Of a DNA stretch of 64,000 bases, positions 47,264-56,648 are shown one piece after another. The stretch is from positions 2,987,001-3,051,000 of the forward strand of contig NZ_CP086111.1 of the NCBI RefSeq assembly GCF_016806835.2, given 5' to 3'. A program made the position numbers and the translations under genes. The DNA comes from Skermanella rosea (GTDB lineage Bacteria > Pseudomonadota > Alphaproteobacteria > Azospirillales > Azospirillaceae). Every line of letters starts with the position of its first letter. The stretch's first letter is position 1. Below the pieces are notes generated by a model, which saw only the letters and a program-made list of their open reading frames with translations, made no database searches and had not been told where the DNA came from.

Positions 47264-48115
47264 ATGGGCGCGTTTCCGATCATCGACAGCCATGTGCACC
47301 TCTATGACCCCGCCGTCCTGAGCTATCCCTGGATGGCCGGCATTCCGGCGTTGAACCGTCCCCACCTGCCCGCCGATTTCACCGACGCCTGCGGTCCCAT
47401 CCCGGTGGACCGGATGATATTCGTCGAAGTCGACGCCGCTCCCGCGGATCGGCTTGCCGAGGCGGACTGGGTAAGCGGGCTGGCGCATACCGACCCGCGC
47501 ATCGGCGCCATCGTCGCGTCGGCGCCCCTCGAACTCGGAAGTGCCGTCGAACCTCATCTGGACAAGCTTGCCGAGCGTCCCCTGGTGCGGGGTGTCCGCC
47601 GGCTGATCCAATCCGAGCCCGACCCGGAATTCTGCCTTAGGCCGGATTTCATCGAGGGCGTCCGGCTGCTGCCCCGGTACGGCTTCAGCTTCGACATCTG
47701 CGTCTACCATGGACAGTTGGCAGCGGCGGTCGACCTCGTCAGGCGTTGCCCCGACGTCCGTTTCGTTCTGGACCATGCGGGCAAGCCGGGCATCCGGGCC
47801 GGGCTGATCGACCCATGGCAGGCCGACCTCCAGGCCATGGCCGAACTGCCGAACGTCTGGTGCAAGCTGTCCGGCATGGCGACCGAGGCGGACCATGCCT
47901 CTTGGAACCGCGAGGACCTGCGGCCCTATATCGACCACGTGATCGAATGCTTCGGCTTCCGCCGGGTGATGTTCGGCGGCGACTGGCCCGTCAGCACCCT
48001 GGCTACCGACTATCCACGCTGGATCGAGACCGTGCTCTGGGCGACCCAGTTCTGCTCCAGCGCGGACCGGCGCCGCCTGATGAGGGAGAACGCCGCCGAA
48101 TTCTACGCGTTGTAG
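47264..48115 (+). CDS. TIM-barrel amidohydrolase (COG3618 type)
   Basis: A 283-residue metal-dependent hydrolase of the amidohydrolase_2/COG3618 group, which includes lactonases such as L-fuconolactonase. Metal ligands are suggested by DSHVHLYDP, FDICVYHGQ, VLDHAGKPG and the terminal Asp in MFGGDWPV. GGGGGAGGC precedes the ATG. Its last 13 bases overlap the end of era on the other strand. The substrate is unknown; sugar lactone is the likely type. Confidence 0.85.
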   Translation: MGAFPIIDSHVHLYDPAVLSYPWMAGIPALNRPHLPADFTDACGPIPVDRMIFVEVDAAPADRLAEADWVSGLAHTDPRIGAIVASAPLELGSAVEPHLDKLAERPLVRGVRRLIQSEPDPEFCLRPDFIEGVRLLPRYGFSFDICVYHGQLAAAVDLVRRCPDVRFVLDHAGKPGIRAGLIDPWQADLQAMAELPNVWCKLSGMATEADHASWNREDLRPYIDHVIECFGFRRVMFGGDWPVSTLATDYPRWIETVLWATQFCSSADRRRLMRENAAEFYAL

Positions 48116-49041
48116 TCCAGGTTCCAGTCGCGGTAGCGCTCGGGATCGTTGGTCCATTCCTCCCGCACCTTGACGTGCAGGAACAGGTGGACCCGGCGCT
48201 CCAGCATTTCCTCCAGTTCCACGCGCGCAGCGGCGCCGATCTGCTTGATCCGCTGGCCACCCTTGCCGAGGATGATCGCCTTCTGGCTATCCCGCTCGGT
48301 GAAGACGACCATGGAGATCTTGACGCTGCCGTCGTCGAACTCCTCCCATCCCTCAGGCTCGACGGTGGCCGAGTAGGGCAGTTCCTGGTAAAGCTGGAGG
48401 AACAGCTTCTCGCGGACGATCTCGGCCGCCAGAAGGCGCATCGGAATGTCGGAGAGCTGGTCGGACGGGAAGTGCCATGGACCTTCTGGAATGCGGGACG
48501 CCAGATGCCTGCGCAGGTCGTCGACGCCGTTGCCGGTCTCCGCGGAGATCATGAAGGTATCGGTGTAGATGCCCTCGGCGTTCAACTCCGCGGAAAGCGC
48601 CAGCAGCTTGTCCCGCTTGATCAGGTCGATCTTGTTCAGCGCCAGGATGACTTGACGGCCGGAGTCCTTGAGCCTGGCGATGATGGCGCGGGTATCGGCG
48701 TCGATCGATTTCCGCGCGGCATCGACCAGCTGCACCACCAGATCGGCATCGCCGGCCCCCTGCCAAGCTGCGGCGACCATGGCGCGCTCCAGCCGCTTCT
48801 TGGGCGCGAAGATGCCGGGGGTGTCCACGAAGATCACCTGCGAGTCGCCCTCGGTCGCGATACCCAGCACCCGGGTCCGGGTGGTCTGGACGCGCGGCGA
48901 GACGATCGACACCTTCGCGCCGATCATGGTGTTCAGCAGGGTGGATTTGCCGGCATTGGGCGCCCCCACCAGGGCCACGAAGCCGCAGCGCGGATGTTCG
49001 GGCACAGGGTCCTGCGCTTGTTCAGCGGTCTCGTCACTCAT
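48103..49041 (-). CDS. era: GTPase Era
   Basis: Era (312 aa) is an essential GTPase that binds 16S rRNA and assists 30S assembly. G motifs are GAPNAGKST, DTPGI, NKID and SAETG in the N-terminal G domain. The KH domain carries EKDSQ-type FTERDSQKAIILGKGGQRIKQ. The ATG at 49041 is close to the family start. Eight bases overlap the end of rnc, so the two are cotranslated. Confidence 0.97.
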   Translation of the reverse strand: MSDETAEQAQDPVPEHPRCGFVALVGAPNAGKSTLLNTMIGAKVSIVSPRVQTTRTRVLGIATEGDSQVIFVDTPGIFAPKKRLERAMVAAAWQGAGDADLVVQLVDAARKSIDADTRAIIARLKDSGRQVILALNKIDLIKRDKLLALSAELNAEGIYTDTFMISAETGNGVDDLRRHLASRIPEGPWHFPSDQLSDIPMRLLAAEIVREKLFLQLYQELPYSATVEPEGWEEFDDGSVKISMVVFTERDSQKAIILGKGGQRIKQIGAAARVELEEMLERRVHLFLHVKVREEWTNDPERYRDWNLDYNA

Positions 49042-49795
49042 TGATCGGTGCTCCGACGCGGCGCAGCATCTCGCTCGCCGCGGCTTTCTCTGCCGCCCGC
49101 TTCGAATTGCCCTGGGCGACGGCGGGCTCGAAGCCCTGCAGATGCACCCTGACCTCGAACTGCGGGCTGTGGTCCGGGCCGGACTGGCCCAAGGTTTCGT
49201 ATACCGGCAAGGGCTTTCCCCGCCCCTGCGCCCATTCCTGGAGCGCCGTCTTGACGTCCTGCGGCGGCGACGCCGTCCGGTCGATCTGGTCGGCCCAGCG
49301 GCTGCGGATGAAGGTTTCGGCGGCGGGCAGACCGCCATCCAGGTACAGCGCGCCGATCACCGCCTCGCAGCAGTCGGCCAGGATCGTGCCGTTGGTCCGT
49401 CCGCCGGACTCCGCCTCGCCGGTTGAGAGCCGCAGGTAACGGCCGAGGTCCAACTGGGCCGCTACCTGGCTCAGGGTCTCCCAACGGACAAGGCTGGCCA
49501 GACGCCGGGCCAGCGCGCCCTCGCGCTCGCCCGGGAATCGCTCCAGCAGCCAGTTGGCGATGACCAGTCCAAGGACCCGGTCGCCCAGGAACTCCAGGCG
49601 CTCGTAGGCGAGCCCCGGAATAGCCGCCCTGCCCGGCCGCCTGCCCAGGCGTTCCATCCCGCTGACGCTGGGATGGGTCACCGCGTCCACCAGAAGGTCC
49701 GGCTGCCTGAACCGATGCCCGAGGGCGTCCGCGAGTTCGGCCAGATCGCCGGGACCGGGCTGACCGTTCTGTTGCTCGCTGCCGATGGCGGACAT
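49034..49795 (-). CDS. rnc: Ribonuclease III
   Basis: RNase III (253 aa) cleaves double-stranded RNA in rRNA and mRNA maturation. The signature ERLEFLGDRVLGL and the distal catalytic acidic residues in ILADCCEAVIGALYLDGG are intact. The C-terminal dsRBD has VYETLGQSGPDHSPQF and GNSKRAAEKAAASEML. It lies ten bases downstream of lepB and overlaps era, the usual lepB-rnc-era order. Confidence 0.97.
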   Translation of the reverse strand: MSAIGSEQQNGQPGPGDLAELADALGHRFRQPDLLVDAVTHPSVSGMERLGRRPGRAAIPGLAYERLEFLGDRVLGLVIANWLLERFPGEREGALARRLASLVRWETLSQVAAQLDLGRYLRLSTGEAESGGRTNGTILADCCEAVIGALYLDGGLPAAETFIRSRWADQIDRTASPPQDVKTALQEWAQGRGKPLPVYETLGQSGPDHSPQFEVRVHLQGFEPAVAQGNSKRAAEKAAASEMLRRVGAPINE

Positions 49796-49805
49796 GCCGT
49801 CCCCC

Positions 49806-50579
49806 TCAGTTCACGCCGTCGAAAATACGGTCGAATCGCACGGCCCACGGCCATTTCCAGAATTCCCAGAAGCGGGCATCGTCGTCGATCGAGAAGAACA
49901 GGAACTCGGCCCGCCCGACGAGGTTCTCGACCGGGACGAACCCGACCATCGCGCCGACCCGGCTGTCGAGCGAGTTGTCGCGGTTGTCGCCCATGGCGAA
50001 GAAATGGTTCTCCGGAACCACGTACACGGGCGTATTGTCGAGCGAGGCGCTGTCGCTCTCTTCGATGATGCGGTGCTGACGACCGTTCGGCAGCGTCTCG
50101 ATGTACTGGGCGACTCGGATCTGGCGGCCGAACTGGTCGGTTGTGACGAAGTCCTCCACGCGGTCGCGCTTCACCGCTTCCCCATTGATGTGCAGTACGC
50201 CGCCGATCACCTGGATCCGATCGCCGGGGAGCCCCACGATGCGCTTGATGTAGTCGGTCTTGTTGTCCCGCGGCAGCTTGAACACGGCGACGTCGCCGCG
50301 CTCAGGCTTGGTGTAGAGCAGACGACCGTCGAACAGCGGCGCGCCGAAGGCGACCGTGTACTTGCTGTAGCCATAGGAGAATTTCGAGACGAACAGGTAA
50401 TCGCCCACCAGAAGCGTCGGGATCATCGATCCTGACGGGATGTTGAACGGTTCATAGGCGAAAGTCCGGACGCCGAACGCGATCACGACGGCGTATACGA
50501 CCGTCTTTATGGTCTCGCCGATGCCGCCGCTCTTGTTCTTCTGCATCGATTCTGTCTGCTTTCTCGTCAATTCTGTCAT
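49806..50579 (-). CDS. lepB: Signal peptidase I
   Basis: LepB (257 aa) removes signal peptides at the periplasmic face. One N-terminal TM helix (TVVYAVVIAFGVRTFAYE) precedes the catalytic Ser in NIPSGSMIPTL and Lys in DYIKRIVGLPGD. The GDNRDNSLDSR box is intact. The ATG at 50579 is 37 bases after the acpS stop; another Met at 50546 is possible. Confidence 0.96.
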   Translation of the reverse strand: MTELTRKQTESMQKNKSGGIGETIKTVVYAVVIAFGVRTFAYEPFNIPSGSMIPTLLVGDYLFVSKFSYGYSKYTVAFGAPLFDGRLLYTKPERGDVAVFKLPRDNKTDYIKRIVGLPGDRIQVIGGVLHINGEAVKRDRVEDFVTTDQFGRQIRVAQYIETLPNGRQHRIIEESDSASLDNTPVYVVPENHFFAMGDNRDNSLDSRVGAMVGFVPVENLVGRAEFLFFSIDDDARFWEFWKWPWAVRFDRIFDGVN

Positions 50580-50616
50580 GGCGTGACGCCACCCGGGGGC
50601 GGCTGCTCCGTGGCGG

Positions 50617-51054
50617 TCAGGTTCGAGGGGTGGAGGAGCCGTCCAGGACGGCTTCACCGGCGGGCACGGCGGATATGATGACGATGGCTTGCGCCAAAGG
50701 AAGGTCGTCGGTCAAGGTGAGATGTATCACGGGTGACATGCCCGGCGGCGTGATCTGCTTCAGGCGCTCCAGGGCGCCTCCGGTCAGAAACATGGTGGGC
50801 TGTCCGCCCGGCAGGTTCACCACGCCCATGTCGCGCCAGTAGACGCCGCGGTTCAGTCCGGTGCCGAGCGCCTTCGCGCAGGCCTCCTTGGCGGCGAACC
50901 GCTTGGCGTAACTGGCGGCGCGCTGGTTGCGCCGGTCCGACTTGTGCCGCTCCACCTCGGTGAAGACGCGGTCCAGGAACCGCTCGCCGTAACGCTCCAG
51001 GGTGCGCTCGATGCGCCGGATGTCGATCAGGTCGTTGCCGATGCCGAGGATCAT
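50617..51054 (-). CDS. acpS: Holo-[acyl-carrier-protein] synthase
   Basis: AcpS (145 aa) attaches phosphopantetheine to acyl carrier protein. [13 protein letters not shown] carries the metal-binding Asp, and [14 protein letters not shown] carries the catalytic Glu and Lys. The C-terminus is slightly longer than usual (about 125 aa). It starts four bases after pdxJ, an operon pair as in many proteobacteria. Confidence 0.96.
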   Translation of the reverse strand: MILGIGNDLIDIRRIERTLERYGERFLDRVFTEVERHKSDRRNQRAASYAKRFAAKEACAKALGTGLNRGVYWRDMGVVNLPGGQPTMFLTGGALERLKQITPPGMSPVIHLTLTDDLPLAQAIVIISAVPAGEAVLDGSSTPRT

Positions 51055-51058
51055 GGCG

Positions 51059-51817
51059 TCACGCACCGCGCCGGTCGTCGGCACCGGACCGCGCACGGTC
51101 CATCAATGCGCGCATCCGCCGGATGGTCCCGTCCAGCCCGCCGAAAACCGCCTCGCCGATCAGGAAGTGCCCGATGTTCAACTCCACGATCGTCGGAATG
51201 GCCGCGACCCGGCCGACGGTGTCGAAGGCGAGGCCATGGCCCGCATGGCACTCCAGGCCGATCCGCTCTGCATGGGCGGCGGCAGTCCGGATGCGCTCCA
51301 GCTCCTGGTCGCGGACATCGTCCGCCTCGGCGTCGCAATAGGCTCCCGTGTGAAGCTCGACCACCGAGGCGCCCAGCGCCGCGGCGGCATCGAGCTGGAC
51401 CGGATCGGGGTTTACGAACAGGGACACCCGGATGCCGGCGGCGCCCAGGTCCCGGATCATCGGGGCGAGCGCATCGCGGTTGCCGGCCGCGTCGAGCCCG
51501 CCCTCGGTCGTCCGCTCCTCCCGCCGTTCGGGAACGATGCAGGCGGCGTGCGGCCGGTGGCGCAGGGCGATGGCGACCATCTCCGCGGTCGCCGCCATCT
51601 CCAGGTTCAGGGGGAGGTCGATCTCCGCGACCAGCCGTTCGATGTCGTCGTCCGTGATGTGGCGCCGGTCCTCGCGCAGATGGGCCGTGATGCCGTCGGC
51701 CCCGGCCTGCGCCGCGGCGCGGGCGGCGCGAACGGGATCCGGGTGCCTGCCGCCCCGGGCATTCCGGACCGTCGCGACATGGTCGATGTTCACGCCGAGG
51801 CGCAGGGTGCGTATCAT
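51059..51817 (-). CDS. pdxJ: Pyridoxine 5'-phosphate synthase
   Basis: PdxJ (252 aa) condenses 1-deoxyxylulose 5-phosphate with amino-acetone phosphate to make vitamin B6. [40 protein letters not shown] and [14 protein letters not shown] are diagnostic. Its ATG overlaps the DUF2062 gene stop by four bases (ATGA), and acpS follows immediately. Confidence 0.97.
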   Translation of the reverse strand: MIRTLRLGVNIDHVATVRNARGGRHPDPVRAARAAAQAGADGITAHLREDRRHITDDDIERLVAEIDLPLNLEMAATAEMVAIALRHRPHAACIVPERREERTTEGGLDAAGNRDALAPMIRDLGAAGIRVSLFVNPDPVQLDAAAALGASVVELHTGAYCDAEADDVRDQELERIRTAAAHAERIGLECHAGHGLAFDTVGRVAAIPTIVELNIGHFLIGEAVFGGLDGTIRRMRALMDRARSGADDRRGA

Positions 51818-52371
51818 ACTTCAAGCTCCAGCTTGCGGTGCCGCGCCTTTTTCGTGCGCCGCAGGACACGCCGGGCATGATAGGCGGATACCGCGGCGCG
51901 TACGGGAAAGAAGAACAGGAACCAGGCGACGATCCCCAGCAGCGTGCCGCCGATGACCATGGGCAGGAACACCTGTCCCGGATGATCGAGGATCATCGTC
52001 AGGGTCAGGTGCCGGACAGCCACTTCCCCTCCGTGCGAGTGTCCGGACACCATAGCCCCAACACGGTACGTCGCCAACCAGATGCCGGGAAAAGTCCAGG
52101 GATTTCCGACGACGGTCCCGATCGCCGACGCCAGCAGGTTGCCGCGAAGGATCAGGGCGAGACCTGCCGCGAGCAGGAAGTGGAAGCCGATGAAAGGCGT
52201 GAAGGAGACGGCGGCTCCGCATGCGAAGCCGGCCGCGATGGAGTAAGGCGTTCCCGGAAGCCGGCCGATCCGGTGACCCACGTAGGCCGAGGAGCGGCGC
52301 CATCCCGCGCGCGGCCAGAACATGTCGCGGATTCGATGGTGGAAGGCATGCTTGGTTCGGCGGCGGAACAT
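51814..52371 (-). CDS. DUF2062 membrane protein
   Basis: A 185-residue protein with hydrophobic helices and the DUF2062 core: [39 protein letters not shown] and [11 protein letters not shown]. Family function is unknown. It overlaps pdxJ by four bases, so it belongs to the same transcript, and it is separated from rsh by a hairpin-bearing gap. Confidence 0.88.
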   Translation of the reverse strand: MFRRRTKHAFHHRIRDMFWPRAGWRRSSAYVGHRIGRLPGTPYSIAAGFACGAAVSFTPFIGFHFLLAAGLALILRGNLLASAIGTVVGNPWTFPGIWLATYRVGAMVSGHSHGGEVAVRHLTLTMILDHPGQVFLPMVIGGTLLGIVAWFLFFFPVRAAVSAYHARRVLRRTKKARHRKLELEV

Positions 52372-52412
52372 GGTTGGGAGCGGATCAGTCTGTCTGGACA
52401 GGACGGCGTTGC

Positions 52413-52461
52413 GACGGGGGACAGCGGATACAGCGCCGGAGGCGCGCTTCCGCCCCCCGTC
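52413..52461. terminator. Branched hairpin between rsh and DUF2062
   Basis: GACGGGGG (52413-52420) pairs with CCCCCGTC (52454-52461). The enclosed segment contains a second stem GCGCC/GGCGC (52433-52445). It could end the rsh transcript or serve as a processing site ahead of the downstream run. No T-run follows. Confidence 0.4.
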
Positions 52462-52493
52462 TTCGTCCTATATGGAGCCGGCGGTGCGTTCAG

Positions 52494-54662
52494 TCACCGT
52501 CCGCGTGCCCGATCGACCGAATTGATCACCGGAGTTGCCCGGAGAGCCGCGATGATGTTGGTCAGATGCTTCACGTCCTTGACGTCGATGTCGATCAGCA
52601 TCTCGAAGAAGTCCGTGTTCCGGCTGGTGATCTTCAGGTTGGTGATGTTGCCGCCGTTCTTTCCGATCACGGTGGACAGGGTTCCCAGGCTGCCCGCCTC
52701 GTTCGCGATGATGACGTTGATGCGGCCGACATGCTCCTCGGCCGCCTCTCCGCCGCTGTCCCAACCGACATCGATCCAGCGTTCCGGCGTGTCGCTGAAG
52801 CTCTCCAGCGTCTCGCAGTCTATCGTATGGATCGTGACGCCCTTGCCGGTGGTCACGATACCGACGATGCGGTCGCCCGGCAGCGGGTGGCAGCATCCCG
52901 CGTAATGGACCGCCATGCCCGGTATCAGGCCGCGGATCGGGAGCGGGATGTCCTTCTTGTGCTTGTGCCGGGTGGACCGGCTGATCGGAACGACCTTGTC
53001 GTCCCGCTCCGACGCCGGCTTGTGGCCGGGGAAGACCGCGTTGAAGACCTCGCGCGCCGACTGGAGCCCGGCGCCGACGCTGGCGAACAGGTCGTCCACG
53101 GAGGACGCCTGGAAGATCTTCACGACGCCTTCGACCGCCTTGTCGGAGAACTCGTAGCCCTCCTGCCGGAACAGCTTCTGGAGCAGGGCCTTGCCGAGAT
53201 CGATGTACTGCGAGCGCTGCTGGGTGCGGATGAACCTGCGGATCCGCGCCCTCGCCTTGCCCGTGACGACGAAGCGCTCCCAGGTCGGCGACGGCGTCTG
53301 GGCCTTGGAGGTGAAGATCTCCACCTGGTCGCCGTTCTGGAGCTGACTCCGCAGCGGCAGCATCCGCCCGTTGACCTTGGCCCCGACGCAGGTATCGCCG
53401 ATCTGGCTGTGGACCGCATAGGCGAAATCGACCGGGGTGGCGCCGCGCGGCAGGGCGATCAGGTCGCCCTTGGGGGTGAAGCAGAACACCTGGTCCTGGA
53501 ACAGCTCCAGCTTGGTGTGCTCCAGGAACTCCTCGGGCTTCTGGGCATGCTCCAGGATATCGAGCAGCTCACGCAGCCAGCGGTATTGGCGCCCCTCGGT
53601 GCGCTGGTGGTTCTGCTTGTAGGCCCAATGGGCGGCGACGCCCAGTTCCGCCACCTCGTGCATGTCGGTGGTGCGGATCTGCACCTCGATCCTCTGGCGC
53701 TCCGGCCCGATCACCGAGGTGTGGATGCTGCGGTAGCCGTTGGGCTTGGGAGTCGAGATGTAATCCTTGAAGCGGCCCGGCACGACCGGGTAGCGGGCAT
53801 GGATGACGCCCAGGGCCTGATAGCACTGCTCGACCGAGTCGACCATGACGCGGAACGCCATGATGTCGGAGAGCTGCTCGAAGGCCACGTTCTTGCGCTG
53901 CATCTTGCGCCAGATCGAGTAGGCCGTCTTCTCCCGCCCGGTGACCGTGGCGTCGGGCAGGCCGTGCTCGGCAAGGGTATAACGCAGCTCGTCGAGGACC
54001 CGGCCGACCAGCCCGCCCTCCGACGTGCGCAGGAAAGCCAGGCGGGCGAGAATGCTGTCCCGGGCGTCGGGATTCAGCTCGGCGAAGGAGAGGTCTTCCA
54101 GCTCGTCCTTCATCTTGTGGATGCCGATGCGTTCGGCCAGCGGCGCATAGATCTCCAGCGTCTCGCGGGCGATCCGCTTCCGCTTCTCCGGGTCGCGCAG
54201 GTACGACAGCGTCCGCATGTTGTGGACTCTGTCGGCCAGCTTGACCAGCAGGACCCGGATGTCCTCCGACATGGCCAGCACCAGCTTGCGGAAATTCTCC
54301 GCCTGCTTGGCCTGGTCGGTCTGGGTCTCGATGTTCTGGAGCTCGATCCGGGACAGCTTGGTGACCCCGTCGACCAGCTTGGCGATATCGGCGCCGAACA
54401 GGCGCTGCACGTCCTCCAGGGTCGCGACCGTGTCCTCGACCGTGTCGTGCAACAGGGCCGTCACGATCGAAGCGCTGTCCAGCTTCATCTGGGTGAGGAT
54501 GCCGGCGACTTCCAACGGGTGCGAGAAGTAGGGGTCGCCATTGGCCCGCGTCTGCGAACCATGGGCACGCATCGAGAAGACGTAAGCGCGGTTGAGGGCG
54601 TCCTCATCCGCGCCCGGATCATACGCCTTGACGCGCTCGACAAGTTCGTACTGCCGGATCAT
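52494..54662 (-). CDS. rsh: Bifunctional (p)ppGpp synthetase/hydrolase
   Basis: Rsh (722 aa) makes and degrades the stringent-response alarmone. The HD hydrolase domain has LLHDTVEDT intact, the synthetase domain has GRFKDYISTPKPNGYRSIHT, and TGS and C-terminal ACT domains follow. The RFKD form of the synthetase motif is the one seen in bifunctional enzymes. As usual in alphaproteobacteria it lies just downstream of rpoZ and is likely the main alarmone enzyme. Confidence 0.96.
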   Translation of the reverse strand: MIRQYELVERVKAYDPGADEDALNRAYVFSMRAHGSQTRANGDPYFSHPLEVAGILTQMKLDSASIVTALLHDTVEDTVATLEDVQRLFGADIAKLVDGVTKLSRIELQNIETQTDQAKQAENFRKLVLAMSEDIRVLLVKLADRVHNMRTLSYLRDPEKRKRIARETLEIYAPLAERIGIHKMKDELEDLSFAELNPDARDSILARLAFLRTSEGGLVGRVLDELRYTLAEHGLPDATVTGREKTAYSIWRKMQRKNVAFEQLSDIMAFRVMVDSVEQCYQALGVIHARYPVVPGRFKDYISTPKPNGYRSIHTSVIGPERQRIEVQIRTTDMHEVAELGVAAHWAYKQNHQRTEGRQYRWLRELLDILEHAQKPEEFLEHTKLELFQDQVFCFTPKGDLIALPRGATPVDFAYAVHSQIGDTCVGAKVNGRMLPLRSQLQNGDQVEIFTSKAQTPSPTWERFVVTGKARARIRRFIRTQQRSQYIDLGKALLQKLFRQEGYEFSDKAVEGVVKIFQASSVDDLFASVGAGLQSAREVFNAVFPGHKPASERDDKVVPISRSTRHKHKKDIPLPIRGLIPGMAVHYAGCCHPLPGDRIVGIVTTGKGVTIHTIDCETLESFSDTPERWIDVGWDSGGEAAEEHVGRINVIIANEAGSLGTLSTVIGKNGGNITNLKITSRNTDFFEMLIDIDVKDVKHLTNIIAALRATPVINSVDRARGR

Positions 54663-54762
54663 CGCCCCTCACCCGCGGCAAACGACGGCGTCATGAATTC
54701 GATCTCGCACACTCGTACGGCGATCCTCCCGCGATCCGACACGCGAATTTCCGGCCGGCCCC

Positions 54763-55227
54763 TTACTCGTAGGCCTTGCCGACATCGTCGACGTCGCGGT
54801 CGACGAGTTGGCCTTCCTCGCTGTCGATGTCGATGCCCGGCTCCTGCTCCATGTCGGCGAGGACATCATCGCCCTCCTCCACGTCGCCGTCGGCGCCCAT
54901 GTCGTCGCCGCCCAGGTCGTCGTCACCCACGGTCATCTGCTGGGCCCAGGCCTGCTCGCCGGCCATCAGCTCGACGATATCGTCTTCGGGCTCGTCGGCC
55001 TCGACCACCTTCTGGTGGCCGCGGATCAGCGCGTTGCGCAACTCGTCCAGGCCGATGGTTTCGTCAGCGATCTCGCGCAGCGCCACGACCGGATTCTTGT
55101 CGTTGTCGCGGTCGATCGACAGCGGAGCACCCGTGGCGACATCCCGCGCCCGCTGGGCGGCCATCATGACCAGTTCGAAACGATTTGGGATCTTGATGAC
55201 GCAATCTTCAACGGTTACGCGTGCCAT
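54763..55227 (-). CDS. rpoZ: RNA polymerase omega subunit with acidic C-terminal extension
   Basis: RpoZ (154 aa) stabilises beta prime in RNA polymerase and mediates ppGpp binding. [30 protein letters not shown] and [15 protein letters not shown] form the conserved core within the first 75 residues. A roughly 70-residue tail is very rich in Asp and Glu. E. coli omega has 91 residues, so the tail is a clear extension. The ATG at 55227 fits the family start. Confidence 0.95.
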   Translation of the reverse strand: MARVTVEDCVIKIPNRFELVMMAAQRARDVATGAPLSIDRDNDKNPVVALREIADETIGLDELRNALIRGHQKVVEADEPEDDIVELMAGEQAWAQQMTVGDDDLGGDDMGADGDVEEGDDVLADMEQEPGIDIDSEEGQLVDRDVDDVGKAYE

Positions 55228-55302
55228 AAGGGGCAAACTCCAACAATATGCCAAGCTTTTCTATATACGGTTTGGGCATGACCGAAGCAAGCGCGACACA
55301 TC

Positions 55303-55797
55303 TCATGCCTTCGGTTCGGCCCGCTGGTCGGCGGGAAGCGCCTCGATCAGGTCCGACAGGGCGGCTCCCGTGGCCGGATGCCTCCAGTCCGGCGCGATGT
55401 CGGAGAGCGGGAGCAGGACGAAGGCCCGCTCGTGCATCCGGGGATGCGGGAGCGTCGGAGGCGTCGCGCCGTCTGTTACAAGTTCGTCATACGCGATCAG
55501 GTCCAGGTCAAGGACACGCGCTTCATTGCCAATTGTGCGGGTCCGCCCGAATTCCGCCTCGACTTCATGCAGTACTGACAAGAGGCCGGCAGGGTTCAGC
55601 CCTGTAGATACCGCGGCGACTCCGTTAACAAACCAGGGTTGATCTGACACTGGAACTGGTGCCGTCCTGAACCAGCGCGAGCGGGCGACCACAGAGATTC
55701 CGCGGTCTTGCAGCGCACCTATCGCAGCTTCGCATATGTCTTGGGGCGAGCCATACACATCACTGGAAAGGTTTGATCCTAATGCGATGAAAATCAC
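55303..55797 (-). CDS. folK: 2-amino-4-hydroxy-6-hydroxymethyldihydropteridine pyrophosphokinase
   Basis: FolK (164 aa) transfers pyrophosphate to the pterin in folate synthesis. FIALGSNLSS, FRTAPVPVSDQPWFVN, FGRTRTIGNEARVLDLDLI and LPHPRMHERAFVL match the family. The start is GTG at 55797 (reads GTGATTTTCATCGCA). It lies upstream of rpoZ on the same strand, with folP not present. Confidence 0.95.
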   Translation of the reverse strand: MIFIALGSNLSSDVYGSPQDICEAAIGALQDRGISVVARSRWFRTAPVPVSDQPWFVNGVAAVSTGLNPAGLLSVLHEVEAEFGRTRTIGNEARVLDLDLIAYDELVTDGATPPTLPHPRMHERAFVLLPLSDIAPDWRHPATGAALSDLIEALPADQRAEPKA

Positions 55798-55957
55798 TTT
55801 TCTCGTGACCTCCAGGGAACCTCTTGTCTGCTTGGAAACATTGCCCTATCTCTACATCGTGGCCAATGCGGCATTAAAGACCCTCCTGCTTGGCGACCGG
55901 AGCGGGACAAGAAATTGGCCGGTGCGTGACAACCATTATAGTCAAAAAGGTAATCAG

Positions 55958-56542
55958 ATGATTTTCTATCAAGAAGAACGCATCGCAATGTTCATAGACG
56001 GTGCAAATTTATATGCTGCAGCGAGAGCGCTCGGCTTTGATATCGATTACAAACGCCTCCTTGATCTGTTCGCATCCAAAGGTCGCCTTGTCCGGGCATT
56101 TTACTATACGGCGCTAGTCGAGGATCAGGAATACTCCCCGATCCGGCCGCTGGTGGACTGGCTCGATTACAATGGTTACACCATGGTAACAAAGCCCACA
56201 AAGGAATTCACGGACGCGTCCGGCCGCCGCAAGATCAAGGGCAACATGGACATCGAACTGGCCATCGACGTGATGGAGATGGCCGAGCATGTCGACCATA
56301 TCCTGCTGTTTTCCGGCGACGGCGATTTCCGGCGGCTGGTCGATGCGGTGCAGCGGAAGGGAGTGCGGGTGTCGGTGATCAGCACGGTTCGCAGCCAGCC
56401 GCCCATGGTCGCCGACGAACTGCGCCGGCAGGCGGACAACTTCATCGAACTCCAGGATCTGTCGCCGTCGATCGCCCGCGTCCACCAGCATCGCGATCCG
56501 CCGTCAAACGATCCGCACAGCAATCTCTACGAGACCGCCTGA
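55958..56542 (+). CDS. NYN-domain protein (LabA/DUF88 family)
   Basis: A 194-residue PIN-like predicted RNase. FIDGANLYAAARAL, KGNMDIELAIDVMEM and LFSGDGDFRRLVDAV hold the conserved acidic residues. AAGG lies eight bases before the ATG; a Met at 55988 could be an alternative start. It is divergent from folK and recurs at this position in related alphaproteobacteria, by recall. The RNA target is unknown. The region 55798-55957 holds the promoter. Confidence 0.87.
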   Translation: MIFYQEERIAMFIDGANLYAAARALGFDIDYKRLLDLFASKGRLVRAFYYTALVEDQEYSPIRPLVDWLDYNGYTMVTKPTKEFTDASGRRKIKGNMDIELAIDVMEMAEHVDHILLFSGDGDFRRLVDAVQRKGVRVSVISTVRSQPPMVADELRRQADNFIELQDLSPSIARVHQHRDPPSNDPHSNLYETA

Positions 56543-56572
56543 CCACCTGCCGATCTTCCGATGTCGCAGGAA

Positions 56573-56614
56573 CGAAAAGCCGGACCGGGATGGATTTCCC
56601 GGTCCGGCTTTTCG
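56573..56614. terminator. Strong bidirectional intrinsic terminator
   Basis: An 18-bp perfect stem (56573-56590 with 56597-56614) and a six-base TGGATT loop. Each arm has AAAA/TTTT near its base, giving T-rich tails in both directions. It serves the convergent NYN and alcohol dehydrogenase genes. Confidence 0.9.
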
Positions 56615-56648
56615 TTTTCCAGGCGAATCATCCTTCAGCCGGAATCGC

